From NCBI GenBank assembly GCA_026686845.1, contig JAIVEN010000014.1:33068001-33132000 (forward strand): a stretch of 64,000 nucleotides of DNA, given 5' to 3'. Positions within the stretch are counted from its first letter, which is position 1; each line of letters opens with the position of its first letter. The notes under the pieces were generated by a model, which was not told the origin of the DNA, did not search any database, and was given only the letters and a program-made list of their open reading frames with translations. This stretch comes from Adenanthera pavonina (lineage: Eukaryota > Streptophyta > Magnoliopsida > Fabales > Fabaceae). The position numbers and the translations under genes are program-made. Of the stretch, positions 47,346 to 60,626 are shown in pieces.

Positions 47346-49690
47346 ACAATTTAACATATCCCAACATGCCAAAATTATATGGATATATATATCTCAAATA
47401 TTATTAATAATCCAGATTCCAAAATCATTTTTTCCTTGAGAGCTCACTTTTCCTTTTCACTTTAGAACACAACTTACTCATTTATAAAGGCTCCTTAGAT
47501 TACTGTTTGGTGCTTCTCTCTCTTTGTCATTGGAAATCACCTCAATCAAAGCCAAGTTGTCCGGGTTGATCATTCAAAATTCAAATGTTGACTCCCCAGC
47601 TACTTACTTCATTGTTCCTTCAGTATTTCAAGGATTAATCTCTTAATACCTTCCTCCAAACTTTTTAGTCATCTTCTTTACTTGCTCCCTTTCGCTTCAT
47701 ATCCCAATTTACATTTACAGCCTTTAAACTTTCAAAATAAAAAATATAATCTCACTTTTCCCCTGTATACAAAATAATGGCTGTTCTATTGTGAAATTAG
47801 AAGAGGTTAGAATTTCATACTCAATTTGTTCCTTCTTGAATTTTTGTCAAAATCATTGGTGACTTTGTATGGAAAACCTTAACTCAGGAATTGGATGCCA
47901 ATGTAAAAATGCTGATATTTATGTTAAAATCATGGTGGCTGTAAATTCTGTTTTATTATTATAGTAAATTGGCCATAAAAATTTGTTACCAAAATCATGC
48001 CTACCATGTATTCCATAAAATACCTAAGATAACATTTCTTTTTTACTAGACTTATACGATTGAGTATGACTTTCATAATAACTTGCTCTAAGTCCCTAGA
48101 TCATAAGCATGCTCAAAACTGATGTTTGAATAAATCAAAGCATCGAGTATAGCCATTTGTACATCATACAACTTTAATATTTGAACTTGTAAATATAAAA
48201 GGCTTCTTTTTTTTTTTAATATATATTCCATAGACTAGATGTAACATTTATTTTTTCAACTACGAGGCCATTTCTCAAAGAACAAACCTTCCTAGATTCA
48301 TAAATCTATTATCCTGTAAAGCCTCTTGCTTCTTTTTATCTATAGCAAATGGTCATCTTTCTACTCACTTGCTAATTTGCTTTCACTCTTTATTATTAGG
48401 AACCTCATATCATGAGCAAATTATTCACTTTCCCCTAAAACGTAGTCATACTTAGTAGATTTTAAAGAAGCCTATTTTAATTAAATAACTAACTTTAGCC
48501 ATTTTCAGACAAAGCACTTTGAAAGATAGTACATTAATTATTAAAAAGGCATCTTGCATCTTTAACAAACATTGGCATCATATAACTTGCAAGTAGAAAA
48601 TTTGAATTCATACCTCAATGGTGCTGGTTTGTAGGCTTAAGGAGAATTGTACTAAGCTCTGTTTCCTTAACTCCTTCATATATAAGCAATGTTCTAGAAC
48701 TGACCATGGTAAGATTGTTGGAGAACTCCACTTTATGTTGCTTTGTAGGCCCAGTGTAAATGACGGCATATTGTACTCCTTTTACATCTTCATGACAAAG
48801 TGAAACTTCATGCATAGCTTGAGTAAAATTTCTTGAGAACTACCTATCCTTCTTTCGTTTTTAGATGGTACTTTTTTTTTCTTATAATAGGAAATGGCTA
48901 GAGGCCTATTTCTACTTGGAATACTTAACGAAATAACAGTTGACCAATTACATATTGCAAATGAGATATATAGCTTCCTACCACCAAATTTGATTGCTTT
49001 AAGTTGGTTCCCTAGTTAGAAAGATCTATGCAACTATACCTTAAAGTATGCTATGCTTCTTTTACCCTTATGACACACATGAATTACTCATAGGACCATA
49101 GAAAGCCTAGTGAGCCAAGTGATATAGCTATTTTACTCAAAGATTTCTATTCACCATAATCATTCTCCAATCAACACATATGACATCAACACACAAGAAA
49201 CAAGAGATGATCCTCAAACCTATCTTTACTCTATTGCATTAAAGTGACTACTAAAAACTACTTATAAACATGAATATAGTAACTGAAATGAAAACAAAGC
49301 CATAGGATTGGATCTACAGTACAATATGGCCTTAAACTTTTACTACATAAAAGAATACTCTAAGGACCTATATTATTTGGTCGTGTGCACGACCCTCTCT
49401 CTATTCTTACTTGTTTTTAGTCATTTCCCACATAGTGGGAACGTACCTCTTTTTGTCATTAATGAACTTGTGGGGCAGCTCTCCAAGTCTTATTTGATGG
49501 TTTACTATCTCCCACACTTCCAATTTCTCTTTTTGCATTATTCTAGAATGGTTTTCCTGTAAAACTATAAGAAAGGTTAAGGAATTATTAGCATACAATG
49601 ACATAAGAACATTACTTGCTAGGGAATAGATGTTTCTCTAATATAGATCTCTTGTTGTTATAATTCCAACCCTCTCCTTGTAGCAGCTCT
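47346..49690 (-). other. internal region of element F without recognisable pol
   Basis: About 2.3 kb where polymerase would be expected. I could not find RT, RNase H, integrase or protease motifs on either strand. A minus-strand frame at 48615-48815 (starting MHEVSLCHEDVKGVQYAVIY) may be a fragment of an unknown element protein. Confidence 0.5.
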
Positions 49691-51696
49691 TTTTCTATGT
49701 AAATGCCTCTTTTGGGTCCTAGTGAGTGGCTGGGGAAATTTCTTATGTGTTACCACTTGCCATCATTTTGTTGGTACATTTTGAGGAGGAACCACAAACT
49801 TAGGTTACTTCTTGTTGAATTGGATTTTCTTCTATGCCCTATTGGGTGGTCTCTAACTTGACAGCCTACCCTCTGGTTGGTTCCTAATTGTTGAAGGTGT
49901 ATACTTGACCATGAAATCATACTTTTCTAAAAGTTGCCCCAAGATATCCCATACCAGCTACTACTTCCCTTGAGGAGCTTCCTTCCTTTCTAGTGCACCC
50001 CAGCAACCTCAACCCTCTGTGACATGTTTTTGGGGTATGGGAGATAGTATTTAGGCTTCTATTCTTTTCTGTACATACTTCTAGGATGAGTTAAGATTGA
50101 TGGTTAATTCATTTTGCCCTCTTTTTTGCATCAATAAGAGTCCACAAATAAAACCCCACAATATTAATGGTAGTTGGTGGAAAAGGATCCTCATCCACCA
50201 TCATACTCTCCTTCTTCTCAAGAAACTTGAGTATGCCTTTGTTTATTCTTTCTTGCAAGGCATTCTTAAAAGACCAACAAGCATTTGTGTTATGATTCCA
50301 AGAGTGATGATACTAACAATATTGTTTCCTTTTCAACTCCTCCTTAGTTGGAATCTTGTGATCAACCGGAAGTGTGAGAAACTTCTCTTTTAGTAGGTAA
50401 TCAAAAATTTGTTTAGTCTTAGAAACATCAAATGTGTAATTAGGCTAAGCACTAGTTGTTAACACCTTCTGCCAAGTTTTTGGAGCCTTCCTAACCAATA
50501 AAGAACACACAACTGAACTAGAGTTACTTAAATCTACTACAACCACTTTATGATTTACCTTAGCATTGTTGGTTTCCATAGCAGTCTTCATCCTTTGATT
50601 TTATTCATGCAATAGCTCTTTATACTTAGACACATTTGTTGACAGTTCATAGAAGTCACTGATCTGAACACCCTGAAACTTCTTTCTCAACTCTATGAGA
50701 AAGCCTTTTTACATTATCTTCACATACTCATGTTCAAGCAATTGAATCCTATACTTGCTTTTCATCTTTAAAAGCCTAGAAATAAACTGATTACCAATCG
50801 CACCATTTCTTCGAGTGGCCCTTGATAACTCAACAATGCTTACCTGGGGCTCAGCTCTGAAGAATTGGGTATGAAATAATCTCTTCACATCATTCTAGAT
50901 AAATATAGAGTTTCTAGGTAGAGTGGCATACCATGTAAAAGCTGTACTTGTTAGTGAATTGGGAAACAACCTCAATTTGAAGTTTGCAAAATTATCATAG
51001 TTAACTAATTCACCATATTGTATTGTAAATCTAGCCACATGTTTTAGTGTAGATTGCCCCACCTCCCTAGAGAATAAAGCAAACTCAGGAACTCTATATC
51101 CCCTTGGGTAAGGATTTTCTCTATCAATCACCTCAAGATACGGAGTATGAAACTCTGGCCTTGCGACCTACCTTAAACTTGGACCATATAGCTCTAGCAC
51201 TACCTCCTAACATTTGCTTGTAATGGCTGCTCCCTAAAAAGCCTTTGCTAAGGAGTAGCTTGAAGAACTGGTTGAACCCTTCTATAACCACTTTGAGGAT
51301 TACCCCCTGAGTCCTCTACATACATGTTAGGATATTGTTCATACACATGTGGGTTAAGATTGGGATTAGTCATAGCAAAAATATGATGGGGAGCAAAAGA
51401 TCTTACTTCCTAGTTGCCATTTAGGCCAACCCCATTTGATGAAGTTCCTTAATTTCTTTTATGTGGAGATTGGTATCTCTCCTCAACATGAGGATTGGCC
51501 TGAGGAACTTCATCATGAGATCCTCCAGAGGATTGCCCCTCGAGTTCACTAGTAACTACTTGTTTCACATGCTTAGTACTAAAGGCTGGTTCTTCTATCC
51601 TTAGGCTTTGCACCTATCGTAGTTGCTCACCTAAGGACTATATTATGCTTCTCCATTCTCCATGCATTGTGTGAATCACCTCATTCTATTCCTTAA
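49690..51696 (-). pseudogene. Gypsy gag core of element F
   Basis: Minus-strand retrotransposon gag domain: PRGYRVPEFALFSREVGQST, FTIQYGELVNYDNFANFKLR and FTWYATLPRNSI (51131-50895). A CCHC-like remnant HHSWNHNTNACWSFKNALQE near 50300-50240 and a LGPKRGIYIEKEL block near 49720 follow. The region before it (51690-51440) encodes HTMHGEWRSII and QSSGGSHDEVPQANPHVEER. Multiple stops and frameshifts are present. Confidence 0.85.
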
Positions 51697-51809
51697 TGTA
51701 ACAACCCTTATTGTATTATCTTAAACTTAGTCTCATGCTGACGGGAAGTAAGCTTGATGATGTGTGCAAGATTAGAGGAACCAAGATGAAGGAAGAGTAA
51801 AGAGCAAAC

Positions 51810-54416
51810 TATAAGGTTTAGTATAATATAAGTTTTGATAATAACAAATATAGAATAATAAGGAACAAATGCATCATATGTATATAATGTTCCTTAAAGA
51901 AGTAAAATGTGCATTAGCATGTATTTAATTATGGTTATAATGTATATATCATGCTATGTGCACATATATCCACTATACTTTTACAATGAAAAACATAAGT
52001 TGGATATATAAACTAGACTAACTACTTGGTTTGTAAGTATAATATATTAAATGTAGGTTGGTCCAAGTAAGAAGAGTGAGCATTTGAATATAGAAATGGA
52101 AATCAATATCATGCCTCACTCAAGAAAGAAGAAAAGAAATGATGCTCCAAAAATGAAAGATCAAAAGGGAGCATACTAAGAAGGAAATGACCAAGTGGAA
52201 GTGGAACTCAACATTTGAAGACCTAGTCACTAGGTATATTTTGTTTTCACTTAGGTCTTGAGGTATGATTAATCTTTGAAAATCACTTAATCTTGTTACC
52301 ATATGTTTTAAATGAGTTAGATTAAATAAATATGATGTTAGCATATGTTAGATTTGAAAAACTCTGATTGATAGACAAATTTTGAGAAGTTAAACTTCCT
52401 ATACTTTGTGAAAATATGAACTTTGCTGACTGAAATTTGAAGTTCTAGAGATATCACCTCTGACAAATGAATTTCAATTGATGAAATTTGAAATTTCGAG
52501 TCAAGCATAGGTAGTAAAATCTGAAAAATTCATCTAAAGTCATGACAAAGTTTGTCTAATAATTAAGCACTAAAATTGTTCAAAAACATTCCCTCTGACA
52601 GACGAATTTTAGATTTTAAAATTCACACTTTAGGATAAAACTCAATGATTTATAGTTGCATTTAATTAACTCAAGAAGTTTTGGATATCAAAGTAGCATA
52701 TCCTTACTTTTACACATAGTGAAATCTGGTTTTCAAGAATCTAGAGTTTGACCTTTGATTAGTTTTTTTAATACATCTTTCAAAATACACATGGTTTTGA
52801 TGTAAAACTTATTTCATATAAAACTAGACTTAATAAGATTTTCAAAGAAGGTTATTTCACTTAAAATAAAAGTCATATGAAAAAGCTATAGTCATTTAAA
52901 ATTGAGTAGCGAGATATGGATTTTCAGTTTTGACCTCCTATCATTATTTTGATCATATCTCATAGAATACATTTGTTTTGAAGTGAAACTTCTTGCATTT
53001 GAAAGTAGACATTGAGATCTTTCCAACCATAGGTCATTTGTTTAATTTGGAGTTAAAATGAGAGAGTTATAGCTTCTACAAAATTGTCTACAGTACAAAG
53101 TTTGAAGTTATAGAGGTTCCACCTCTAATAGACGAATTTCGGGCCTCCAAAATTCAAATTTCGAAGAGAACTTTTGTGTCATGTTGAGCTTACCATTGAT
53201 AGACAAATTTTAGCTTCTGAAATTCGAACTTCAAGTCTAACAGATGAATTTTGGCTTTCAAAATTTGAATTTTGAAACTCCAGAATGTGAAAATGCTTCT
53301 GGAATAGCCAACAGATGTATTTTCACATCTAAAATTCGAACTTCAAGTATAACAGACGAATTTTGACTTTGAAAATTTGAATTTTGAATCTCCAGAACAT
53401 GGAAATACTTTTGGAACAGCCAACAGACGAATTTCCACATCCAAAATTCGAATTTCGAAAGGAAGAACTTGTGCCATATTGAGTTACTCACTGACAGACG
53501 AATTTCGGGCACCAAAATTCGAACTTCGAAGGCACTGTAGTAATATAGAATAACTATTCACACTTACCAGAAGAACTTTAAACTTAAAAATTCGTATGTT
53601 CCAACATAGAAACATTTGCCAAAGATGAAAGTTTGAACTTTACTTTAGAACAGAAGAATTTTGTGTTACAACGTTAAAGTCTTTAGCTTATTGACTCTGT
53701 TAAATTCATCTGTTGACACCTAAAATTCAAATTTCAAAGTGTCAACGCATTAAATTTGGTTGGTGAACGGCTAGTTTTACAAAGTAATCGTTGGGTAACG
53801 TCTCTAATGGCTAGATCTTGTGTCTAACGTCTAGTTACACCACAAATCTATAAATAGAATATTATTTAGACTTATGGGTAACAATCTTAAGAGAGTTTAT
53901 GCGAAAATGCTGTAACAATTTGTAAAATCTTTCTATCTCAGCATTGTTTAAAAAACCCACCTCAATAGAGTGAGTCTTCAATATATTATCTACTCTTCAA
54001 GAGAGTTTTTATTCTGTAAACATTTCTTTCTACATATTCTGAGTAGAATCTTAGTGTGGGAAAACACTAAGGGATTTACACATCTTGTAAGTGTGTAAGG
54101 AGTGTGGCTTCATAAGTGCCTACTGAAACTTATGGGATGTACTAAGGCTTCACAAGTGATCGGATCAAACCTGTGGGATATAGTGAAAAATCCCAAGTGG
54201 TGGCTTGGGGATTGGATGTAGGCCAAGTGGTTGGGCTGAACCAATATAAATTGTTGTGTATTGTTCTTTATCTTCTCTATTTATTTGCTGCATACAACTC
54301 TCTCTGTTTATCCCTGTTTTGCTACATTCTTAGTGAAATTGAGTTGTGATTCAAAAAGAGCAAAAATCTTGCATCACCCAATTCACCCCCCTCTTGGGTG
54401 ACTAATCAACCTAACA
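51810..54416 (+). mobile_element. solo LTR B (Copia family A-D)
   Basis: Strongly similar to LTR A over its first 500 bp and last 600 bp. It starts at TATAAGGTTTAGTATAATAT (first base T, second mutated from G) and ends CCTAACA; it is longer than A (2607 bp) because its middle has more hairpin units. TATAAATAG is at 53849-53857. The flanking CAAAC and GAAAT are a poor target duplication, so the borders rest on alignment with A. Confidence 0.8.
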
Positions 54417-55488
54417 GAAATAACTTCATGCCGTGGCCTAAACAGAGGATATCATGGCAAACAAGCCGGAACTTCATTAAATTTTTTTGGACAGAAGGGT
54501 CTCACACTGTAGCGAACTTACCTCCCACCGTGGCACCAAACATTGGATGTGTTTAAATTAGCCAAGTTTCAGATGGCCGAGACGAAAGAAAAATTGAGAG
54601 AGAAAGAAGAAGCCTCTACTAGGGTTTGAGATTCTGACTTGGGGTGGAGATTCCTGGCCTTTGAAAGCTTCAATCCTTGTTGGTAAGTAAATCTTGGCTA
54701 TTCTCCTCTATTTTCTCTTCGGTTTTTGTTTGGAATTGGTGGGAATAAGTTTCAGATTTATGGATGAATCCACTGATTAAAAGGCTTGTTATAGTATAAT
54801 ATAAGTGTCATGTAGTGTTAAGAATTTTGAGTATGTGTTTTGGTTGAATTGTAATGAGTTTGAGTGGAACCCTAAGTTGAAATTTGGGAAGAGAAGTGGA
54901 AATCCAAATTTGTATATGTTGGTGTATGTTTGAATGGTCGTTTAAGGTTCATTGGTATATGTTTATATTGTTGGAACCTTGGATAAAGTTTAAATTGTTG
55001 AATTATGGAATTTGGATATTTATGCTATATGCTGATTGTAGATATTATGACATTATGGAGGTTGTTTAGCTTATCAGAGTAGATCAAGTCGTGGGTTGCA
55101 ATTTGAAAGCTTGTGAGAATAGTGTGTGTGGTATCGACAATTTAAGGTAACCGGGTGTTTGTGATATATATGATATATGTTAATATATATGTATGTATAT
55201 ATGCATGTTCCTGTTCATACCATGGTATTTGTTGTGTATGTGTATGGTTTTTCTACATATTGTGGTATGTACACAACTAGTTGAGATATGATGATTGTAT
55301 ATGAGGTGGATATATGATTTTGTAGCATCTCTATACCATTGCATGCTAGCATGTCCATGATGATGATATATATATTTAGAGGTATGTTAGCATGACATTG
55401 ACATTATCACCATTTGATGCATATTATAAGGAGGATGTTGAGGTGTGATATGATGGTGATATGAAATATGATAATTATATGATAAAAG
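54417..55488 (+). other. part of LTR E between LTRs B and C
   Basis: Non-coding sequence with A-rich, GA-rich and (AT)n parts (about 55160-55200). The frame at 54884-55069 is not supported. It is assigned to LTR E because E resumes after LTR C at 57349. Confidence 0.5.
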
Positions 55489-57348
55489 TGTTGAAACAAG
55501 AGTTTTGATGATTCCAAACCAACATTCAAGAGCTTGGATTGAAGATATCAAAGGAGATCAAAACTGTTCCAAGTGAAGATTTCATGAGTATTTGCTATTA
55601 GATCCTTTGTAGAGTCTTAGTTTTTGTTATGATTGGGTAAAAGATTTTGATTTGAAGAAAAGATGTTTTCAAACTTTGATTTTATGTTAAATCTTTAAAT
55701 ATTTGAAAAACACCCACAAACAGACGAAGGTTGAAAGTTTAAACTAAACTGTCAAGTTGGAAATTCGAACTTTGCCTTTGGAAATTCAAATTTCGAGCTA
55801 AAACTGAATAAGTCTAAAGAGATGGCTCTCTGTCAGATGAATTTTGGTTGTTCAAAATTCGAATTTTCATCTAGTCTGAAAAGAGGCCTTTTGGTAACAG
55901 ACAAACTTCACACTTTCAAAATTCAAATTTCAAGTAAAATGAAGTTTGTAAAAACCAAAGAAATTCATCTGAAACTATGATAAAGTGCATCTGAAATCAA
56001 AATGAAATTAAGTTTGATAAATGCTCTCTGACAGACGAATTTTAAACTTCCAACATTCGAATTTTCATATAAGTCTGAAAGATGCTTCTTTGCAACAGAC
56101 GAACTTTGAGTCTTCAAAATTTGAATTTCAAACAAAACAAAAATTGAGAAAATAGAAGAAATTCGTCTGAAACCATGTTAAAGTTCATCTGAGATCAAGA
56201 ATGATTTAAGTTTCAAAACTGCTCTCTGACAGACGAACTTTGAACATTAAAATTCAAATTTCAGAAGCTAAGTTCTTGAGTCTGTTAAAATGAAACATTG
56301 ACATACGAATGATAAGAACTTGCAACATTCGAATGATGAAATTAGTCTGAAAAGAGTCTCTCTGACAGACCAATTTCACCCTTTCAAAATTTGAATTTCG
56401 AAGAAAGTAATCTACTGTACCCCTTTAAACATTCAATGGACAGACGAATTTTGGGATTCCAAAATTCGAATTTCGAGGGCACTGTAGAAAATTGAAAACA
56501 CTGTTCACACTTAACCGAAAAACTTTCTTCTTGAAAATTCGTATGTCACATTGTGAAAATGTTTTGTAAGTTTCAAAATTCGAATTTCACTTCATGAACA
56601 GACGAACTTCGTGCTGTAACGTTGGAAGCTTTAATCTTCAGTTCCTTCGAAATTCGTCTGTTGACCAACCAAAATTCAAATTTCAGTATGTCAGAAACAT
56701 TAAATGCGGTTGGTAAATGGATAGTTTTTCAGAGTAACCATTAGATAACTTCCCCAACGGATAGATTTAGTCTCTAACGGATATTTGAGACCTAAATCTA
56801 TAAATACAACATCATTTGAAGTTGTGGGTAAAAAAAAAAACTTGTATATACTGAATTTCTGCTGAATCTTCTTCTCAAAAGCTTTTACCCTCTCAACTTC
56901 TATACTTGTACTTAAACTTTCATATCTACTCTTTTCAAGAGAGTTATTTCATTGTAATCAATCTACTCTTCATCTGGGAGATAGATTTACTTGTGAGGGG
57001 TATTCACAAGGGGATTGGGAAGCACATAGTGAAAGTGCTTGGAGAGTTTGAGAGAGCTCAGAAACAGAGCATACTCATGTACTGTGGCTTTAGCAAGAAG
57101 CCCACTGAAATTCTTGCTGTATAGTGGATAAATCTCAAGAGGTGTCTTGGGGACTGGATGTAGGTCAAGAGAATAGACCGAACCAGGATAAATCACTGAG
57201 TTCTCTTCTCCTTATCTCCACTTTTCACCTTGCTCTGTTTTACGCATTGTTTTCATTATACTGTGATATCTTCACTTACTTCACTTTGTGCAGAAAAATT
57301 TCAAACTTCCCAATTCACCCCCCTCTTGGGAAGTCAGCCTTGCTAACA
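55489..57348 (+). mobile_element. solo LTR C (Copia family A-D)
   Basis: Starts TGTTGAAACAAG and ends GCTAACA, with a perfect 5-bp target duplication AAAAG (55484-55488 and 57349-57353); length 1860 bp. The shared 3' part includes TATAAATAC at 56799-56807 and CAATTCACCCCCCTCTTGGG near the end. The first 1.2 kb carry at least eight CAGACGAATTTT/AAAATTCGAATTT-type hairpin units. No internal domain follows. Confidence 0.9.
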
Positions 57349-58719
57349 AAAAGTTCCTGTCACTAAATCGTGTCATATAGTTAGGAGAACCAGGTGGCAG
57401 TGGATAAGATAATATGATGGTATATCCCTATTACTAAAACTTCTCTTATGGCCAGGAGAGCCAAGTGACTGTGAATTTGGGGATGCACCTTCTCTAAATC
57501 ACCACCAATTTAAGTAGTCCAGGGGAAGGAGAGTCACGGTCCAAGAACTAGTGTAACCTTTGGTTGGGTTGCATTAGTGTGAGATGAGCTTAGTAATGTA
57601 TCAGAATTAGTCTTCACAACTACTAGAAGAGAATCATCTATTTGAAATATCTTGTAATGACAACAGCTCGTGGTTGTAGTCATGTACAAGGAAGAACATA
57701 CATACTATTTCATTTTGCATTTCATTGCTCCATATGCATGATTGTATGGATTACCGATATAGATTGCATGTGGTTGTGTTCCCGGTTACTGAGACTTTGT
57801 CTTACACCCCCTCCCATAACTAACATTTCAAGTAAAGGTTTTAGTACTAATCCAGAGAAAATAAGAGAGTTGTAGTCTCTCTGACCTTGGGAATCTTTAA
57901 GTCAACGATAGTGTGTGATTGTCTATTATGTATTGTGTAAGTAAAATAGTATATTTGTAATCAATATGAGAACAATGATACTGTGACATTGGTGGTTGTA
58001 GAATGTTGATGATGATTAATGATATGTGATAAGGTTGATGATGATGTGATATAGATGTGTGTAGGTATTGGTGTGTATGTGTGATAATGGTTTGGGCCCC
58101 AGTATGAGTCACTATTGTTGGAGTAGTTGTCTGTGTCAAAATAGTGGTATGTGAGAATCTAAAGGGGATTTTGGGCCTAGTATATGTGTTTTGGGTATGC
58201 AGTGCATTATATGGATTTGGGGTTCAGGGGGGCCAAATCCCAGAGGAGTGGTTCCTTTTGGGTGAAATCTATTTAGACAAGTTACTTGAGTCAAGTAGGG
58301 CCTGTGTAAATGTTTCCAAGGTGCCAAATTGCTTTGGATGGCAATTGGAAGAGGTTTGTTGTGAGTTTTGGTCAAAACAATGTTGGGTATCCAAAATCTC
58401 CATACAAAGATAGATTCAAGTGAAATTAGTGTTTATAGCTAGATTGGGATGAAAGTGATCGGTAGGAGTTAGAACCAGGTCAATTGAAGGTCGAAACATA
58501 AAGTTATACGCGTTGGAAATTCACCAAAAAAATTAGCAAATGGCTTATATGGTATCAGAAGGGGCGCCGCAGCATGAAGTACTACTGTCTGGCTGAGGCC
58601 GCGGTAGTATTATAGCTCGCTGCGACCCAAAATTGTTTTGATGTTGTTTGGAGTTTTATGTGATTTTGATATTTTGGGAGTTGTGTTTGGGGCTTATTGG
58701 CATAGGTTATTACATTTAA

Positions 58720-58993
58720 AATGCTCATTAAACATATTAGCAGTTACAAATAAAGAAGCATCAGTAGGAATAACAGTATTAGGAAGAGAGCCTTCCGCAC
58801 AAGTTTGCCCTCTAATGATCACAGCTCGCTCCTCTTCTTGAGGATTCAAAACTCCTCTATGCTCGATAGTCTCCATTATCTATGAAATGTGACCTCCATG
58901 CCCTATTGTTGCAACCACATCCTTTGGATCGTGAGACCTAGTATCTTTTTTTCCAGAAACACTCAATGTCTTTGGCAACATGGTACTTGCATG
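58720..58993 (-). pseudogene. N-terminal gag piece of element F
   Basis: Minus-strand frames encode LPKTLSVSGKKDTRSHDPKD, then after a stop GVLNPQEEERAVIIRGQTC and SLFVTANMFNEHFK. The last part continues in frame into the gag at 51696 once LTR E is removed. Confidence 0.65.
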
Positions 58994-59076
58994 TGTCCCA
59001 CAGGGCGGGCCAAAAATTATATGTTGTAAATAAATTTGGATTAATAGGTTCGAAAAATTATATGCCAAAAATTATA

Positions 59077-59673
59077 TGCGGACAATAAATTTATGAAAAT
59101 TATGCTCTAGGTGTGCCAAATGTGTGAATCTTAACATATATGTGAATCCTGACTTATAATCAAAACGATTGTGAGTTCATGGGTCTTTCTCCACAATTTC
59201 TCCAGATGCAAATAGCATAAATAAAGATGAATGGAAATTTTTAAAGCTTTAAAGGAATATAAATGTAAAAGGATTCAATTAGTGAAAAGAATAACAATGA
59301 TCATGTCTGGAATTGAGAAACAGTGATGCTAGGAAATTCAAGAAGGTTCTAAAGAATAGTAACGAAAGCTAAAAGAATGTATAAGAAAAATAAGAAAGTT
59401 TGATGCAACATAAAATTGATATTGGTATATGTTGAGCAATAATTGTTGGTACCCTCTTGGTTGTCTAAATCTCTATTTATAAGTCACTCAACAGTAATCC
59501 TCTAGCCTTACTCATCACATCTTGATCATGCTCCATATTCTGCGATCTCTTTGCTATCATGCATAACATTCACTTATTACTTCATCTTTAATTTCCTGTT
59601 TACTTGATTTGATCTTACTTTTTAGGGTTTAAAGAAATATTTGACTTGACTTGCTACAAATTTAGGCCAAACA
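59077..59673 (-). repeat. 5' LTR of element F
   Basis: 597 bp, alignable with 46734-47331 along its full length. A partial duplication of the sequence at its inner end (CCAAAAATTATATG at about 59010 and 59064) lies beside it. Confidence 0.85.
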
Positions 59674-59955
59674 GTAAGATATTATTTTAGATGCCAATGA
59701 CTGAGCTATTTTTAGAAAGATACTAAGGTATGGCATCATGAAGAAATCCTGAAACATCCTCAAGTAATTCTTCGCAGGGCATAATGATGGGAGATTCAGA
59801 CACTTTAGAAAATGACATCCAAGTATCTTTGTTTCCGATGAAATCCCATGTTGAACTAGAGTAAATCTGATATCAAAATTTTGTTTTAACCTTTGTTCAC
59901 TAGTTTGATTGTATCTCACAAAATATCTAGAAATTGGAAGAGAAATTTGATTCAT
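59674..59955 (-). pseudogene. RING-H2 E3 ligase pseudogene, N-terminal part
   Basis: On the minus strand the frame starts MNQISLPISRYFVRYNQTSE and continues QRLKQNFDIRFTLVQHGISS. After a frameshift near 59815 it reads SPIIMPCEELLEDVSGFLHD and reaches a stop. This is the pattern of N-terminal regions in a small, intronless plant RING-E3 family. Element F interrupts it, and its RING half lies 12.9 kb away at 46733-46370. Separate frameshift and stop mutations confirm it is a pseudogene. Confidence 0.65.
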
Positions 59956-60626
59956 TGGAAACTAGATACATAGAGCATTCAAATTGTGGGTCATTTGCTA
60001 TATTCCAAGTTAAAATGGTAAAAATATGTTTATTGGAAGGAAGCATTTTTTACTGGTGTGATGCACAATCAAAATGTTATTTGGTTGCTCTCTGTGATGT
60101 AATAGTCAACTATTGGACTTCAAACTATTAACCATTACCTGTAGATTCATTGAAATGGTTATATCTTGTGTGTCAGTCAACCACAACATTCCTGACAATT
60201 AACTGTTACGCATCTAATCACTTTTAGAAAAGTAAATAATGGCTAGTTTTAATAGCAAATGGCTATATTTCTTAGTAGGCTATAAATATGACATTCTAGA
60301 TTTGTTGTTGACATATAACCAAGTTCTACAATGTTATCTTGAACTTGTTTTTCATCTAGATAGAGAAACATCATCCTTGAGGCAAATCTTTCAAAATTTC
60401 TATCATTTGAGTTATTAGAACTCAATTTTGTATATTTATGCTTTGAGAGTTTTTTTTTTTGCTCGTTCTTATTAAATCATTGTAAGGTAATTGTGGTATG
60501 TCCCTTGAAGGTAAAACAAGAGTAAGGTAAATCTTGGGGAGATTATTTTCTTGCAAGTAAGGAGTGCTTTGTTTTAGAGTGAAAACATTTAGATGTTGTA
60601 AAGGCTCATAAATGCTAAATCAAAAT
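59956..60626 (+). mobile_element. older LTR-like fragment G, cut by LTR D
   Basis: Shows typical LTR order: CAAATTGTGGGTCATTTGC-type U3 sequence, TATAAATAT near 60281-60289, then a leader ending in GTAAGGTAATTGTGGTATGT and GTAAGGAGTGCTTTG. It ends where LTR D begins. The left border is vague and overlaps the start of the RING pseudogene. Confidence 0.45.

Larger units (their letters stand above)
51697..58714 (+). mobile_element. solo LTR E (Gypsy-type), carrying nested LTRs B and C
   Basis: Begins TGTAACAACCC and ends GGTTATTACA, an inverted terminal pair. It is flanked by CTTAA (51692-51696) and TTTAA (58715-58719), a 5-bp target duplication with one mismatch. Removing it rejoins the two gag pieces of element F in one frame. 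Without LTRs B and C it is about 2.55 kb. It holds no coding domain; GC-rich words such as GGCGCCGCAGC near 58562 and a TACACCCCCTCCC stretch near 57800 fit LTR sequence. Orientation is uncertain. Confidence 0.75.
46734..59673 (-). mobile_element. Gypsy-type element F (antisense), gag-bearing, no pol seen
   Basis: LTRs at 59077-59673 (5') and 46734-47331 (3'), 597 and 598 bp, both beginning TGTTTGGCC on the minus strand and ending in CA. Target duplication is GTAAA (46729-46733) and GTAAG (59674-59678), one mismatch. A polypurine tract (GTGGGGGACAAT on the minus strand, about 47332-47345) precedes the 3' LTR, and a TGTGGGACAC-containing primer-site-like stretch (about 58992-59013) lies near the 5' LTR. 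Gag pieces lie at 58993-58720 and 51696-49690. No RT, integrase or protease was seen in 49690-47346, so it looks non-autonomous or pol-deleted. The span includes the inserted LTRs E, B and C; without them it is about 5.9 kb. The LTRs are clearly diverged, so the insertion is old. Confidence 0.82.

Noticed and set aside
52608..56615. CRISPR array
   Set aside because: The repeated CAGACGAATTT units are unevenly spaced, imperfect and located inside plant LTRs.
58144..58413. 89-codon plus-strand frame
   Set aside because: It lies in LTR E, has no similarity that I recognise, and overlaps open frames on the other strand.
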